Of a stretch of 63,392 nucleotides of DNA, positions 25,841-35,710 are shown one piece after another. The notes below the pieces were generated by a model. That model saw only the letters and a list, made by a program, of their open reading frames with translations, made no database searches and had not been told where the DNA came from. Positions within the stretch are counted from its first letter, which is position 1. The number at the start of each line of letters is the position of its first letter. The stretch lies in assembly GCF_019793465.1 (NCBI RefSeq), contig NZ_JAILYJ010000024.1:1-63392 (forward strand), written 5' to 3'. The position numbers and the translations under genes are program-made. The stretch comes from Rhizobium croatiense. GTDB taxonomy: Bacteria; Pseudomonadota; Alphaproteobacteria; Rhizobiales; Rhizobiaceae.

Positions 25841-27940
25841 ATGAGGAAACTTTTAATTGGACTTGCCGCCATCGTCGTGTTGGTCTGCGGTGTAGCTGGG
25901 ACATATCTTTATCATCTGTTTGAAGAGCGGAGACTCGAAGAGACACTTGCGTTGCAAGAGCGCTCGCTGGCCCTCACCGAAGCCATTCTACAAACCGGGG
26001 CCAAGCCAGACGACTGGAGCAACCGCATCTTTCTACCCGAGCGCGCGCTGAGAGGACTTGTAAGCGGGCTCAATGGGATCGAACGCGTCGTTCGCCTCGG
26101 CGATAAGGATCCCGAAGGACACTATGATGGCGCAGTCATAGTGCGGGTCGAAGAAGCGGTGCTGAGCACGAACGATGGCTCATTTCATGCCAAATTATCG
26201 CTTTCCGCTCATTATCAAGCCGATAAAAAGACGTCTTGGTGGGCAGGAACGACAGCATTTGCTGAACTCGATACCATGCTCCTTCCGCTGCCCGACAAGG
26301 ACGACAAAGGCCGGAACGCAATCCGCCTTCATCTCGTCCCGTACGCAGTTAAGCCTAAATTCAATTGGGGAAATTTATCATTAAGTTCGGGGGACCTCTT
26401 AGCCGAACTAATCGCCGACGGAGCTTTTACGGGTTGGGGCAAGGAACTCGTTATTCCGGGGCCAAGCATTGTGAGTGACTTAGAACTGGACATTGGCAAA
26501 GCGAATTCCAGTCACAACAAGTTCGAAGTGAGCGGCGGGTATGATCTTGCGATTAAGATCAATCGCGACAAGCTTCATAGAAGCATTGCAGCCGAAATCC
26601 CCGTATCGACGACAAACGGCATTTGGATGCTCGGCGGAAAAACTATCGACGAGGTCTTCTCGCACTTGGCCGAAACAAAAGAAACGACTTCTGAAGCGCT
26701 TGAGCGCCGCAGGAAATCGGTTTCCGACCGTCTGCGCCCTTTCCGCGACGATCGCGATCTCGTCTATGTCCGAATCCACAATACTCCGATTTTAGAGATG
26801 GCTTCAGAGCTCCGTCAGGCAACGACGGGCTCGATCAGCAGTTCCAATGCGAGCGGAGAGATCGCTCACCCAGCCTTGCTGAAGGACGACCTCTTAGGTG
26901 AGGTCAGCCTTGTCGTCACGCCACGTGGGCCGTCATTTCTCTCCGGATTGTTCGACGTTCAGCCACCAGACATCAAGTGGGTGCCTGGGGTTGGCCTTCA
27001 AACCGCACTTCGAGTAGATGCAAGCCTGAAAGTGGAACTGCACACCCACACGAATGCCGCCTTTGTTGGAGGAGGTTTTGGCAATGATATCGATCTTCAC
27101 GCCAAAACGTCACTCGATCTTCCAGTCTCGATAAAAGTGGCGAAGCAAACGGTCGCCGCCGGCTCGGCGATTGTTCTGATACCCGAGCTTGCCTGCCGAC
27201 GTATAACCATTGGCGTTACCCCGAGCGCGCCTAGCGACATCGCGGCGAATGCGTGGCTTACCATTCATCAGTTGAGGATTGACGTTGAGCGCAACATCGG
27301 CGGCGGGAAACAAGCGCCTTCAATTTTGATCTCCAGCCTCCCGACATTCTACCCCTTCGGCAAAAACGAGGAGCCAAGGCCCGACGAACGCGAGTATACG
27401 AACTTCGGTCGCAGAGGTGTTGAGGTCGCATGGGATCCGAAGGACGTCGTGGTGGGGGCGGATTATCTTGAGCTCTCCGCAGGTTACTCGATAGTTCCAA
27501 AAACGGGTGATGCGGGTCCGGTTTCGAAGGAACAGTTTGACGCTTTCAAGACAGCCCTTAACGAAGCCGTTCCCGCTATTGCCTGCGAGCCCGATGACAA
27601 CTTCATTCTTAAGTCTTGGAATGTCACGCTACTAGATAAGAACTTGCTTGCCAAAGCAATCATGGACGCCGTTCGGGCGGGGCAGCATGTGGCGGAGGAA
27701 ACGAAAAAAGAATTGACCAAGCTCTACGAGCGGCCTTTCGACTCCCTCAAAGATCTTCCTGACAACGCCTGGCGGGAGGGGACGAAAGGCGTTCAGGGCG
27801 CAGTCGACAACGCCAAAGCTGCAGCAGATGCCGCCGCGAAGGCTGCCGCCGATCTCGCGAAGGGGATCGCCGATGCCGCTCAGAAAGCAAAGGATGATCT
27901 TGAGCGTTCCGATCTTAACCCTGGGAATTGGCATTGGTGA
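25841..27940 (+). CDS. Large membrane-anchored protein of unknown function
   Basis: I start it at the ATG at 25841 (GGGGGAA upstream), giving 699 aa with one N-terminal membrane helix (MRKLLIGLAAIVVLVCGVAG) that should anchor it in the inner membrane with the bulk outside. The body is rich in alternating hydrophobic beta-strand pattern, as in lipid-binding or tube-like beta proteins, with no catalytic motif. The last 80 residues change to an alanine- and lysine-rich repetitive helix (AVDNAKAAADAAAKAAADLA). I do not recognise the family. Codon use and AT content are a little unlike the neighbours, suggesting a separate arrival. An IS5-family element lies 174 bp downstream. Confidence 0.75.
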   Translation: MRKLLIGLAAIVVLVCGVAGTYLYHLFEERRLEETLALQERSLALTEAILQTGAKPDDWSNRIFLPERALRGLVSGLNGIERVVRLGDKDPEGHYDGAVIVRVEEAVLSTNDGSFHAKLSLSAHYQADKKTSWWAGTTAFAELDTMLLPLPDKDDKGRNAIRLHLVPYAVKPKFNWGNLSLSSGDLLAELIADGAFTGWGKELVIPGPSIVSDLELDIGKANSSHNKFEVSGGYDLAIKINRDKLHRSIAAEIPVSTTNGIWMLGGKTIDEVFSHLAETKETTSEALERRRKSVSDRLRPFRDDRDLVYVRIHNTPILEMASELRQATTGSISSSNASGEIAHPALLKDDLLGEVSLVVTPRGPSFLSGLFDVQPPDIKWVPGVGLQTALRVDASLKVELHTHTNAAFVGGGFGNDIDLHAKTSLDLPVSIKVAKQTVAAGSAIVLIPELACRRITIGVTPSAPSDIAANAWLTIHQLRIDVERNIGGGKQAPSILISSLPTFYPFGKNEEPRPDEREYTNFGRRGVEVAWDPKDVVVGADYLELSAGYSIVPKTGDAGPVSKEQFDAFKTALNEAVPAIACEPDDNFILKSWNVTLLDKNLLAKAIMDAVRAGQHVAEETKKELTKLYERPFDSLKDLPDNAWREGTKGVQGAVDNAKAAADAAAKAAADLAKGIADAAQKAKDDLERSDLNPGNWHW

Positions 27941-28114
27941 CACTATCAGTTCCGCGAAACTTCGACCAAGTTCTCTTTGTCTGAACGCCGATGTAACTGC
28001 ACCACCCGAAGAGAGCGAAATAGACGTATATTTGTATCGGTTGATAGATCCACGGCATATTCCCGGTGACGTCTCCGATACAAAACATGCTCGGTGATCC
28101 GGAAGCATACCTAA

Positions 28115-29025
28115 GAGCCCGTCTCGAAAGGGTTGAGTAGCTGGCGCGGTCGTGATTCCGAATTGGGTGTCGAAGCCTAATCGGAGAGACCTGATGTGGA
28201 CGCCAGCTACCCGTCGCCAGCATAACCGAGAAAGCCTGCGTTATGAAACCGATCTGACGGATCGCGAGTGGAATTTGATTGCGCCGATGATGCCGGCTGC
28301 GGCGAAGACGGGACGTCCGCGCGGATGGCCGCTGCGCGAGATCATGAATGCAATCTTCTATGTCATGCGCGGCGGCATCGGCTGGCGGCTTCTGCCGTCC
28401 GACTTTCCGCCGAGAAGCACGGTGTTCCGGTGGTTCTGCCGGTTCCGCGACGACTGCCTGTTCGAGAAGATCAATCACCAGCTTCTGATGCAGGATCGGC
28501 AGCGATGCGGACGCGAGGCCTCGCCCACGGCCTCGGTCATCGACAGCCAGACGGTCAAGACCTGCGAGAGCGGCGGGCCGCGCGGCTATGATGCGGGCAA
28601 GAAGATCAAGGGCCGCAAGCGCCATGCACTGGTCGACACCGACGGTCGGGCGCTGGTGCTGTTCCCGCATCCGGCCAATATCCAGGACCGCGACGGAGCG
28701 GGCCCGGTGCTGCAAGCCTCGCGGCGGCCATTTCCATTTGTCGGCAAGGTCTTCGCCGATGCAGGCTACCAAGGCCCGCGCGTGGCCGAAGCCACGTCCA
28801 TTGCAGTCGAAATTGTCAGGCGAAAGCCCGATCAGATCGGCTTCGCCGTGCAGCCGAGGCGATGGGTGGTCGAGCGCTTCTTCGCCTGGATCAGCCGTAA
28901 CCGCAGGCTATGGAAGGACGCCGAGGCGACCATCGAATCCGCCACCGCTTTCCTCTACGCGGCAGCCGTCATGATCCTCGTCAGACGCATCGCACGCCAA
29001 TCATGACCAGTTTCGGCACGGACTC
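28115..29025 (+). mobile_element. IS5-family insertion sequence
   Basis: A 911-bp element with imperfect terminal inverted repeats: GAGCCCGTCTCGAAA at 28115 and GAGTCCGTGCCGAAA read inward from 29025. The flanking tetranucleotides are CTAA on the left and TTAG on the right. Both fit the YTAR target of IS5, but they are not identical, so the element did not arise here by one simple insertion. The transposase appears intact. Confidence 0.85.
28194..29006 (+). CDS. IS5-family transposase
   Basis: From the ATG at 28194 (GGAGAG upstream) the protein has 270 aa. The N-terminal DUF4096-type domain (YETDLTDREWNLIAPMMPAA) is followed by the DDE domain: first Asp in ASVIDSQTVKT, second in VFADAGYQGPR, and Glu in RWVVERFFAWISRNRRL. 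The frame is complete with no frameshift, so the element may be active. A GTG at 28152 would lengthen it by 14 residues. Confidence 0.93.
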   Translation: MWTPATRRQHNRESLRYETDLTDREWNLIAPMMPAAAKTGRPRGWPLREIMNAIFYVMRGGIGWRLLPSDFPPRSTVFRWFCRFRDDCLFEKINHQLLMQDRQRCGREASPTASVIDSQTVKTCESGGPRGYDAGKKIKGRKRHALVDTDGRALVLFPHPANIQDRDGAGPVLQASRRPFPFVGKVFADAGYQGPRVAEATSIAVEIVRRKPDQIGFAVQPRRWVVERFFAWISRNRRLWKDAEATIESATAFLYAAAVMILVRRIARQS

Positions 29026-29096
29026 TTAGTGGCACGGTTTTTTACCTGCTCAGTGCCGACCATAGCTCTGTCGAGGTTTTTAGACGCAAATGCTCG

Positions 29097-30206
29097 TCAC
29101 CCTTGAGATCTCCATGATCTCTTTGAAAAGTACCCGATTGCCCTATCGTCCAAGAGGTCAGCTTCAATATTGAAAGCCGCCGCCACGATGTCGTCCATTT
29201 CCTTGGCTCGATCAACCGTTGCGTAACGCGCTTCGAGCCTTTGCTGTTGCAGGTCTATGGTGTCCTTCCAATAGCGGGTGCCTTTTATATCTGCGTGTGT
29301 GTCAACGAAGCGGGCAAGGGGTCCCCCGGCCCCCCAGCCAACGAAACCTGGACATGCGCGGCAGAACTCGTAGAGTTTTTCGTCACGAGTCGCGATCCAC
29401 ACATCGTGCTCGATCACTCCAAACATGAACTGCTCTCGTGAATTATTCACGATATCAGCGGCGGAGATCAGTTTTAGGTCATTAGCACCGTTCAGCGCGA
29501 TACGGTGTAGCTCTTGGACCCGGGTCAAGCCTTTGGCGCCGCCCTTCTTCAGTTTCGTGAAATTGTTCACAGTGGCCGACTTCCGCGTCCTCACAACGTC
29601 AGTCATACCCTTTTCAGGAGCGAATACGTATCGCGCGATCGACAATTCCTTCAGGCTGATGAGGTTAAGGACTTCCTCGCAGTAGTCGATGTAGAGCGTG
29701 AATTTTTCAAACCCGTCCAACGCTTCCAGGCGATAAATAATGTTTAAGGCCAGCAGTGACGCATAAGAGCAGGCGATGGTCGTCTGACGCTCCGGTGATA
29801 GTGCACTGAAGGCCTCGGGCTCAAAACTTTCGCCGGCGAAAGGAACCTTCACTGAGTTAGGGTCATCCCGGAACTTGGGCAGGTAGTCTCTGCAAAACCT
29901 TTCGAACGCAGCCTCGACCGGAGCCCGTCGCCCCGGCGGAAGCTCCTGGTAGGCAGCAGCAGGCGATATGAAAACGCCGTATTTTGACGTCGTCTCGATC
30001 AACCTTGCCAGATCGACAATGCCTGCGTCTTTCAAGTCCTTATGCCGCTGCGATCCGTTATACGCGATTTCAATCGTCAGCAGGATGTTGGTGTCCACCA
30101 TCACATTTGTCTGCCTTCGGTTCCGGTAATTCTCGCGGATTAAGCCTTTGTTGATCTTAATTATTTCGGGAGAGCTGGAAGAGGATTTGAAAGTGTGTAC
30201 GGTCAT
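29097..30206 (-). CDS. PIN-like domain protein of unknown role
   Basis: A 369-aa protein with an N-terminal PIN-like signature: VMVDTNILL with Asp38 after a strand, a conserved Glu in AAAYQELPPG, and a later HDVWIATRDEKLYEF that matches the final acidic cluster of PIN ribonucleases. The family may cleave RNA. It is longer than VapC toxins (about 130 aa) and has no antitoxin beside it; the middle part is helical and unassigned. Isolated between the IS5 element and a broken toxin-antitoxin pair. Function is inference. Confidence 0.65.
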   Translation of the reverse strand: MTVHTFKSSSSSPEIIKINKGLIRENYRNRRQTNVMVDTNILLTIEIAYNGSQRHKDLKDAGIVDLARLIETTSKYGVFISPAAAYQELPPGRRAPVEAAFERFCRDYLPKFRDDPNSVKVPFAGESFEPEAFSALSPERQTTIACSYASLLALNIIYRLEALDGFEKFTLYIDYCEEVLNLISLKELSIARYVFAPEKGMTDVVRTRKSATVNNFTKLKKGGAKGLTRVQELHRIALNGANDLKLISAADIVNNSREQFMFGVIEHDVWIATRDEKLYEFCRACPGFVGWGAGGPLARFVDTHADIKGTRYWKDTIDLQQQRLEARYATVDRAKEMDDIVAAAFNIEADLLDDRAIGYFSKRSWRSQG

Positions 30207-30440
30207 ATTCTCTGTTTCTGCATTGAGCGTCTATTCATTTGCCCGGTCGCCATACATTCGCCACCGCCAATACACCTAAGTAACAACCTTACGTTACTAA
30301 TTCTCTAGGTTCTTGGGCGACGAGACGAGCTTCGCTCGCAGGTCCGGACTAATCATCACAGTGCCTGAACACTGCGCGACGTTCTCAGCGAGAGCGTCGC
30401 ATTGCGGGAGCCTAAATTCTCATTCCGTTCGCCCTTAGCG
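30207..30440. other. Intergenic region
   Basis: Between the divergent PIN-like gene and the broken HigBA-type pair. AT-richer than the surroundings and probably holds both promoters, but I cannot assign a specific site. Confidence 0.3.
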
Positions 30441-30441
30441 T

Positions 30442-30865
30442 ATGCTTCGCACGCCTCTTGTTCCCCCAATAAACGACGAGTTTGGTGAGTGGTACACGAC
30501 GCTGATCGAGGCCGTTCAGGACGATATTGTAAGGGCAGTCGGGGCTTCTAGAAGCCAAACGGCAGCAACTTCCTTTCCCTCCCCTTCTCATCCGACACCT
30601 TGCACAACAGAATGGCCCAGAAGGCCGTGCCCGCAAGATGAAGCGACAAAGACAATTCTCGAAGACTTGGCGCTACACGAGCTGCGCGTGGCCCGAAAAA
30701 ACTCAGCAGGATCTGGCACGCGCACTCTATGTGAAGCAGCCGGCTGTCGCAAAGCTGGAGCAGCGTGGCGATATCTATGTCAGCAGCCTGCGACGCTATA
30801 TGGAGGCTTTGGGCGGCACGTTCGAGATCACCGCGAAATTCCCCGACGCCTCGGTCAACATCTAG
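30442..30865 (+). pseudogene. HigBA-type toxin-antitoxin pair, frameshifted
   Basis: The first part reads like the start of a Gp49/HigB-type toxin (DEFGEWYTTLIEAVQDDIVR), then loses frame near 30545. The antitoxin begins around 30640 (ILEDLALHELRVARK) and switches frame in an A-run (GAAAAAACTC, about 30695-30705) to TQQDLARALYVKQPAVAKLE and LRRYMEALGGTFEITAKF, a complete Xre-type HTH and tail. Both genes need repair, so the pair is probably dead. It is also possible that slippage at the A-run restores some antitoxin. Confidence 0.65.
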
Positions 30866-30944
30866 ATTTTCAGCGAAGTGGCCACTGAGAAGTAACATCG
30901 CTTTGAACCAATAGCGCCTCCGACCAGACATTTACCCAGATCGC

Positions 30945-33900
30945 TCAATGAAAATTCCGGCTCTTCACCTTCAGCGTATCGATATGAAGATCGGGTGTGA
31001 ACATGTCCCGCGGAACGACCGGCTTTAGCCGATCACGTGAATCCGGCCCACCCCCATGGGCAAACTCGTCGCCTCTCCCGGTCGGCAGCCTGAACTCCGT
31101 ATCTCGATCGGCAAGGCCAACCAGATCGGCTGAGAGATCGAAGAGTTGCTGGGCGACGAGATGGACCACCTCCCCTTCTCGCTGGATCCGCCCGTTGATC
31201 GCCATCATTGAGGATCCCAGTACGATACGCCGACGCTTCTCGAATAGCGACGGCCACACAACGACGTTGGCCGGACCCGTCTCGTCCTCGATGGTGATGA
31301 ACATCACACCCTTGGCCGATCCCGGCTTCTGCCGCACCAGCACGAGTCCAGCGGTGTAAACCCATCGGCCATCCCGAGCATTCATCGCCTCGGCACAGGT
31401 GATGATATTGCGTACCGACAGGCCCTTGCGCAGAAAGGCGACCGGATGCTGGCGCAAAGTCAGCCCGATGTGGCTGTAGTCCTCGATCACGTTGTGGCCG
31501 TCGTTCATCTGCCGAAGTGCCACCTCCGGCTCCTGTTGCTCGGCAATTGCTGTTGCCTCACGTTCGGCGGCGGCGGCAAACAGCGGTAACGGCTCGTCGC
31601 GCAGCGCCTTGATCGCCCAAAGCGCATCGCGTCGTTCGAGTTTCAGCGATGGCAGAAAGGCGTCGGCCTCCGCGAGTTGAACAAGCGCTTCGGTCGGCAC
31701 GCTAGACCGGCGCCACATGTCATCGACTGAGGCGAACGGGTTGTTCATGCGCGCTGCAACGATCCGTGCGGCGTCCGCGACAGCCAGCCCTTTCACCTGC
31801 CGAAACCCGAGGCGCACAGCATGACGATCGCTGCCTCCAATCCTTTCCAGCGTGCAGTCCCATCGCGAGCGGTTGACGCAGACCGGCCGCACCTCGACGC
31901 CATGCTTGATCGCGTCCCCGACGATCTGGGCCGGAGCATAAAATCCCATTGGCTGGCTGTTGAGAAGGGCTGCACAAAAGACGTCGGGGCAATGGCACTT
32001 GATGTAGTTCGAAGCGTAGGCAATCAACGCAAAGGAGGCCGCATGACTTTCCGGAAAGCCGTATGAGCCAAAGCCCTCCAACTGCGAAAAGGTCTTTTCG
32101 GCGAACTCGGCCGAATATCCGTTCTTGACCATGCCTGACACCAGCTTGTCCTTGAAGCGCGAGACGCCGCCGGTGAACTTGAAGGTCGCCATGGATTTGC
32201 GCAGCTGGTCGGCCTCACCACCGGTAAAGCCGGCACAGACCATGGCGACGCGCATCGCTGACTCTTGAAACAGCGGCACGCCAAGTGTCTTGCCGAGCAC
32301 CGCCTCCAACTCGGGTGTCGGATACTCGACGGGCTCCTTGCCTTCGCGACGACGGAGATAGGGATGCACCATGTCGCCCTGGATTGGGCCCGGCCGCACG
32401 ATCGCCACCTGAACAACGAGATCGTAGAACGTGCGCGGTTTTAACCGCGGCAGCATCGCCATCTGCGCACGGCTTTCGATCTGGAAGGTGCCGAGCGTGT
32501 CAGCCTTGCGGATCATTGCATAGGTCGCCGCATCCTCTTGGCTGATTTTCGAGAGATCAAGATCCTGCCCTTTGTGCTCGCGGATGAGATCAAAAGCCTT
32601 GGCCATGCAGGTGAGCATCCCGAGCGCCAAGACATCCACCTTCATGAACTTCAGAGCCTCGACATCGTCCTTGTCCCATTCGATGATCTGCCGGTCTTTC
32701 ATCGTCGCCGGCTCGATCGGTACAAGATCGTCCAGCCGGTCATGGGTGAGGACAAAGCCGCCGGGGTGCTGGCCGAGATGACGCGGCGCGCCCATCAGCT
32801 GCTGTGCCAGTTTCAGGGTGAGCGCTAAGCGCCGGTCGTCCGGGTTGAGATTGAGTTCCCTGATGTTTCGGTCGGGAATTTCTTCCGACCAGGACCACAT
32901 GCCTGACGACAGCGCCTTGATGACATCTTCAGGCAGGCCAAGCGCCTTGCCGACATCGCGGATTGCGCCCTTGGCCCGGTATCGGGTGACGGTCGCACAA
33001 AGTGCCGCCTTCTCCTTGGTATAAGTCTTGTAGATCCACTGGATGACCTCCTCGCGCCGTTCGTGCTCGAAGTCGACATCGATATCCGGCGGCTCGTCGC
33101 GTTCCTGGCTGACGAAACGCTCGAAGAGGAGATCATTGGTCGAGGGGTCGATCGATGTGATGCCGAGAATATAGCAGACGGCGCTGTTGGCCGCCGATCC
33201 CCTGCCCTGACAGAGAATGCCCTGGCTTCTGGCAAAGCGCACGATCGAAAACACCGTCAGGAAGTACGGCGCGTATTTCATGGTGCGGATGAGATCGAGC
33301 TCGTGGCGTACGGTCTTCAACACGTCCGGCGGCAGACCTTCCGGGTACCGGTCCGGCGCACATTCCCAGACATAATGCTCGAGAGACGCCTGGGCGTCCT
33401 TGCCCGGAACGATGGCTTCCTCCGGGTACTGGTAGGTCAGCTCCTCAAGCGAGAACTTGCAGCGATGCACGATTTCCAGGGTTCGCGCGAGTGCTTGCGC
33501 GTAGCGCGGAAACAGGCGTGCCATTTCCTCCGGTGGCTTGAGGTAGCGGTCGGCGTGGCGTTCGCGCTCGAAACCGACATCGTCGATCGTGGTGTTGTGC
33601 CGGATACAGGTAACGATGTCCTGCAATTGCCGCCGGCCCGGCTCATGAAACAGCACATCATTGGTGACGACGGTTCTGACCTTGAACCGAGCCGCCATGT
33701 TGGAAATCTCATGCAGCCGCAACTGGTCGTTCGGTCGCCGACGCAGACAGAGAGAGACGTAAGCGCGATCACCAAACAGCTCAGCCATTTTTCGAAGCTG
33801 GATCGCGCAAAGATCATCCGGCAGATCCGGCACCAAAATGCCGATCATCCCCTCGGAGTAAGCGACGATATCGTCCCAGTGCAGGATGCAGTTGTTCTTG

Positions 33901-34199
33901 CCGCCGCGCGATTTGCCCAGCGTGATGAGGCGCGTCAGGCGCGAATAGGCGGATCGGTCCATCGGATAGACCAGCACAGACATCCCATCCGCGAGATCGA
34001 GCCGACAGCCGACGACCAGGCGCAGACCCGTGGCGCGAGATGCTTCCAGGGCGCGGACGATCCCGGCCAGCGAATTGCGATCGACGACGCCGAGTGCTTC
34101 GATGCCGAGCTGTTTCGCCGTCTCGAACAATTCCTGTGCAGAGGAGGCGCCGCGCAGAAAGGAAAAGTGGGTCGTGACCTGCAGCTCGGCGTAGCTCAT
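30945..34199 (-). CDS. dnaE2: Error-prone DNA polymerase III alpha subunit DnaE2 (ImuC)
   Basis: At 1084 aa, starting at the ATG at 34199 (MSYAELQVTTHFSFLRGASS), this is the full-length translesion C-family polymerase. The N-terminal PHP domain, the polymerase core (palm carboxylates in EPPDIDVDFEHERREE and the fingers around LPRLKPRTFYDLVVQVAIVR), HhH and OB-fold domains follow in order. It acts with ImuB and ImuA to copy past damaged bases, producing SOS mutations. Its start overlaps the imuB stop (ATGA), so the two are translationally coupled, and expression should depend on the LexA site upstream of imuA. Confidence 0.97.
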   Translation of the reverse strand: MSYAELQVTTHFSFLRGASSAQELFETAKQLGIEALGVVDRNSLAGIVRALEASRATGLRLVVGCRLDLADGMSVLVYPMDRSAYSRLTRLITLGKSRGGKNNCILHWDDIVAYSEGMIGILVPDLPDDLCAIQLRKMAELFGDRAYVSLCLRRRPNDQLRLHEISNMAARFKVRTVVTNDVLFHEPGRRQLQDIVTCIRHNTTIDDVGFERERHADRYLKPPEEMARLFPRYAQALARTLEIVHRCKFSLEELTYQYPEEAIVPGKDAQASLEHYVWECAPDRYPEGLPPDVLKTVRHELDLIRTMKYAPYFLTVFSIVRFARSQGILCQGRGSAANSAVCYILGITSIDPSTNDLLFERFVSQERDEPPDIDVDFEHERREEVIQWIYKTYTKEKAALCATVTRYRAKGAIRDVGKALGLPEDVIKALSSGMWSWSEEIPDRNIRELNLNPDDRRLALTLKLAQQLMGAPRHLGQHPGGFVLTHDRLDDLVPIEPATMKDRQIIEWDKDDVEALKFMKVDVLALGMLTCMAKAFDLIREHKGQDLDLSKISQEDAATYAMIRKADTLGTFQIESRAQMAMLPRLKPRTFYDLVVQVAIVRPGPIQGDMVHPYLRRREGKEPVEYPTPELEAVLGKTLGVPLFQESAMRVAMVCAGFTGGEADQLRKSMATFKFTGGVSRFKDKLVSGMVKNGYSAEFAEKTFSQLEGFGSYGFPESHAASFALIAYASNYIKCHCPDVFCAALLNSQPMGFYAPAQIVGDAIKHGVEVRPVCVNRSRWDCTLERIGGSDRHAVRLGFRQVKGLAVADAARIVAARMNNPFASVDDMWRRSSVPTEALVQLAEADAFLPSLKLERRDALWAIKALRDEPLPLFAAAAEREATAIAEQQEPEVALRQMNDGHNVIEDYSHIGLTLRQHPVAFLRKGLSVRNIITCAEAMNARDGRWVYTAGLVLVRQKPGSAKGVMFITIEDETGPANVVVWPSLFEKRRRIVLGSSMMAINGRIQREGEVVHLVAQQLFDLSADLVGLADRDTEFRLPTGRGDEFAHGGGPDSRDRLKPVVPRDMFTPDLHIDTLKVKSRNFH

Positions 34200-35710
34200 G
34201 CGAAGATCCCGTGGCAGAACCAGCGATGGGACCCGGTCTCGGGATCCACTCCGTCGCCGGAGCGGAACACCCACAGGCGCTCGCCTGCCTCGTCCTCGAT
34301 GAGAAAGTAGTCCCGCACCGCCTCCATCTCGGCGTCACGCTGCCACCACTCCCCGAAGATGCGTTCCGGGCCGTCGGCGCGTTTGACCTTACGGCGCTTG
34401 CCGCGCCAGACGATGGAAACAGGCGGCCGGTCCGGCATCAGCGCAATCGCCTCGATCAGTTCGGGTCGTGGCAAAAGCCGGACTGGACGGCGCCAATGGC
34501 TCACCCAGGCAACAGGGATCGGTTCAGCAACGGGACTGATCCGCCGGACGGAACGTTCCGGCACATCGGATGCAACCGGCGCGACGCGATAGACCCGCTG
34601 GCCCCGATTTCCATAGATATCGATGAGCGGTGTCACATCGGTGATGTCATCCTCGACCAGAGCAGAGACTTTCTGCGCCTCCTCCAATGGCTCTACCATG
34701 ACGGCGACAAGGGTGAGCCTCTCGATCCCGAAACCCGGCTCGATCTTTTCCGTCCGGTCCCGAAACAGTTTCGTCAGCCAGGCAACGTCGCGGGCAGGTT
34801 TGGCAGTGCCTGCGCGAATGGCTTGTCTGGTGCCGTCGACCTTCTCGACGATCAGGTCGGCGCGGCGCACCCCAAGGCCGCGCTTCTGAAGCTCATCGAC
34901 CAGTTGGACGACGAGGCGGCCGACATATTTGTTGATCGTTTCGGCAGCGCCAATTGGTTCAGCGAAGGCTTTCGAGACTTCGACCAGCTCAGGCGTCCGG
35001 ATTGGCTTGATCGGCTCGGCGATGCGACAGAGCATCTGGTCGAGACGGCGCCCAACCTCCGGCCCAAAGCGCAACGTCAGCGGCGCGCGCGGGGTATTGG
35101 CAAGCTCCCCGATCGTCTGAAATCCGAGAATGCGGAGATCGCTGACAATCGTTGCCGGCAGGCGCAGGAGCGATATAGGCAGCTTTTCGACGGCCCGCAC
35201 TGTCTCACCCGGCGGAATGACAATCGTCTCGCGCTTGATTGCGCGGGCGCAGGCATGGGCTGCACCCCAGCTGTCGGCGACCGCCACGCGGGCAGTCAGC
35301 TTCCTGCCCAGAAACTGGTTGGCGATCTTTGTCACCATTGGCAGCTCGCCGCCCTGCAGGTGGTCGGCGCCTTCGGTGTCCATCACGATGCCGTCGATCC
35401 CGTCAATCGCGACGATCGGCGAATAGATTGTTAGTGCCCACAGTGTGATGCGTTCGAGGGCTACCCGATCGGCTTCGATATCCGCGTCGACCATCATCAG
35501 GCCATGAAACAGCGACTGCGCCTTTGCCGCCGGCATGCCGACATGCACGCCTGCCACCCGGGCAGCCGGGTCGGCAGCCGAAACCCATCGCTTCGACCCG
35601 CTTCTTGCGATCACGGCAATTGGCTGTTCAGGCGAAATGGAGGGATCCGCCCGCCGAATACGATCCGTCGGCAGATCCGGAAGATAGATCGAGACGACCC
35701 TTGTCATCAC
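34196..35710 (-). CDS. imuB: ImuB, Y-family polymerase-like mutasome protein
   Basis: A 504-aa protein related to DinB/UmuC (MMTRVVSIYLPDLPTDRIRR, then the HhH region LRLPATIVSDLRILGFQTIG). ImuB proteins lack the catalytic carboxylates of true Y-family polymerases and act as the hub that brings DnaE2 to the sliding clamp. The C-terminal region carries the arginine- and tryptophan-rich segment typical of the group. It overlaps imuA by 83 bp at its start and dnaE2 by 4 bp at its end, the standard imuA-imuB-dnaE2 cassette. Confidence 0.95.
   Translation of the reverse strand: MMTRVVSIYLPDLPTDRIRRADPSISPEQPIAVIARSGSKRWVSAADPAARVAGVHVGMPAAKAQSLFHGLMMVDADIEADRVALERITLWALTIYSPIVAIDGIDGIVMDTEGADHLQGGELPMVTKIANQFLGRKLTARVAVADSWGAAHACARAIKRETIVIPPGETVRAVEKLPISLLRLPATIVSDLRILGFQTIGELANTPRAPLTLRFGPEVGRRLDQMLCRIAEPIKPIRTPELVEVSKAFAEPIGAAETINKYVGRLVVQLVDELQKRGLGVRRADLIVEKVDGTRQAIRAGTAKPARDVAWLTKLFRDRTEKIEPGFGIERLTLVAVMVEPLEEAQKVSALVEDDITDVTPLIDIYGNRGQRVYRVAPVASDVPERSVRRISPVAEPIPVAWVSHWRRPVRLLPRPELIEAIALMPDRPPVSIVWRGKRRKVKRADGPERIFGEWWQRDAEMEAVRDYFLIEDEAGERLWVFRSGDGVDPETGSHRWFCHGIFA

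Noticed and set aside
33063..34310. Plus-strand 415-codon open frame
   Set aside because: Entirely antisense to dnaE2, which has complete family motifs.
34211..35434. Plus-strand 407-codon open frame
   Set aside because: Antisense to imuB; no motif of its own.
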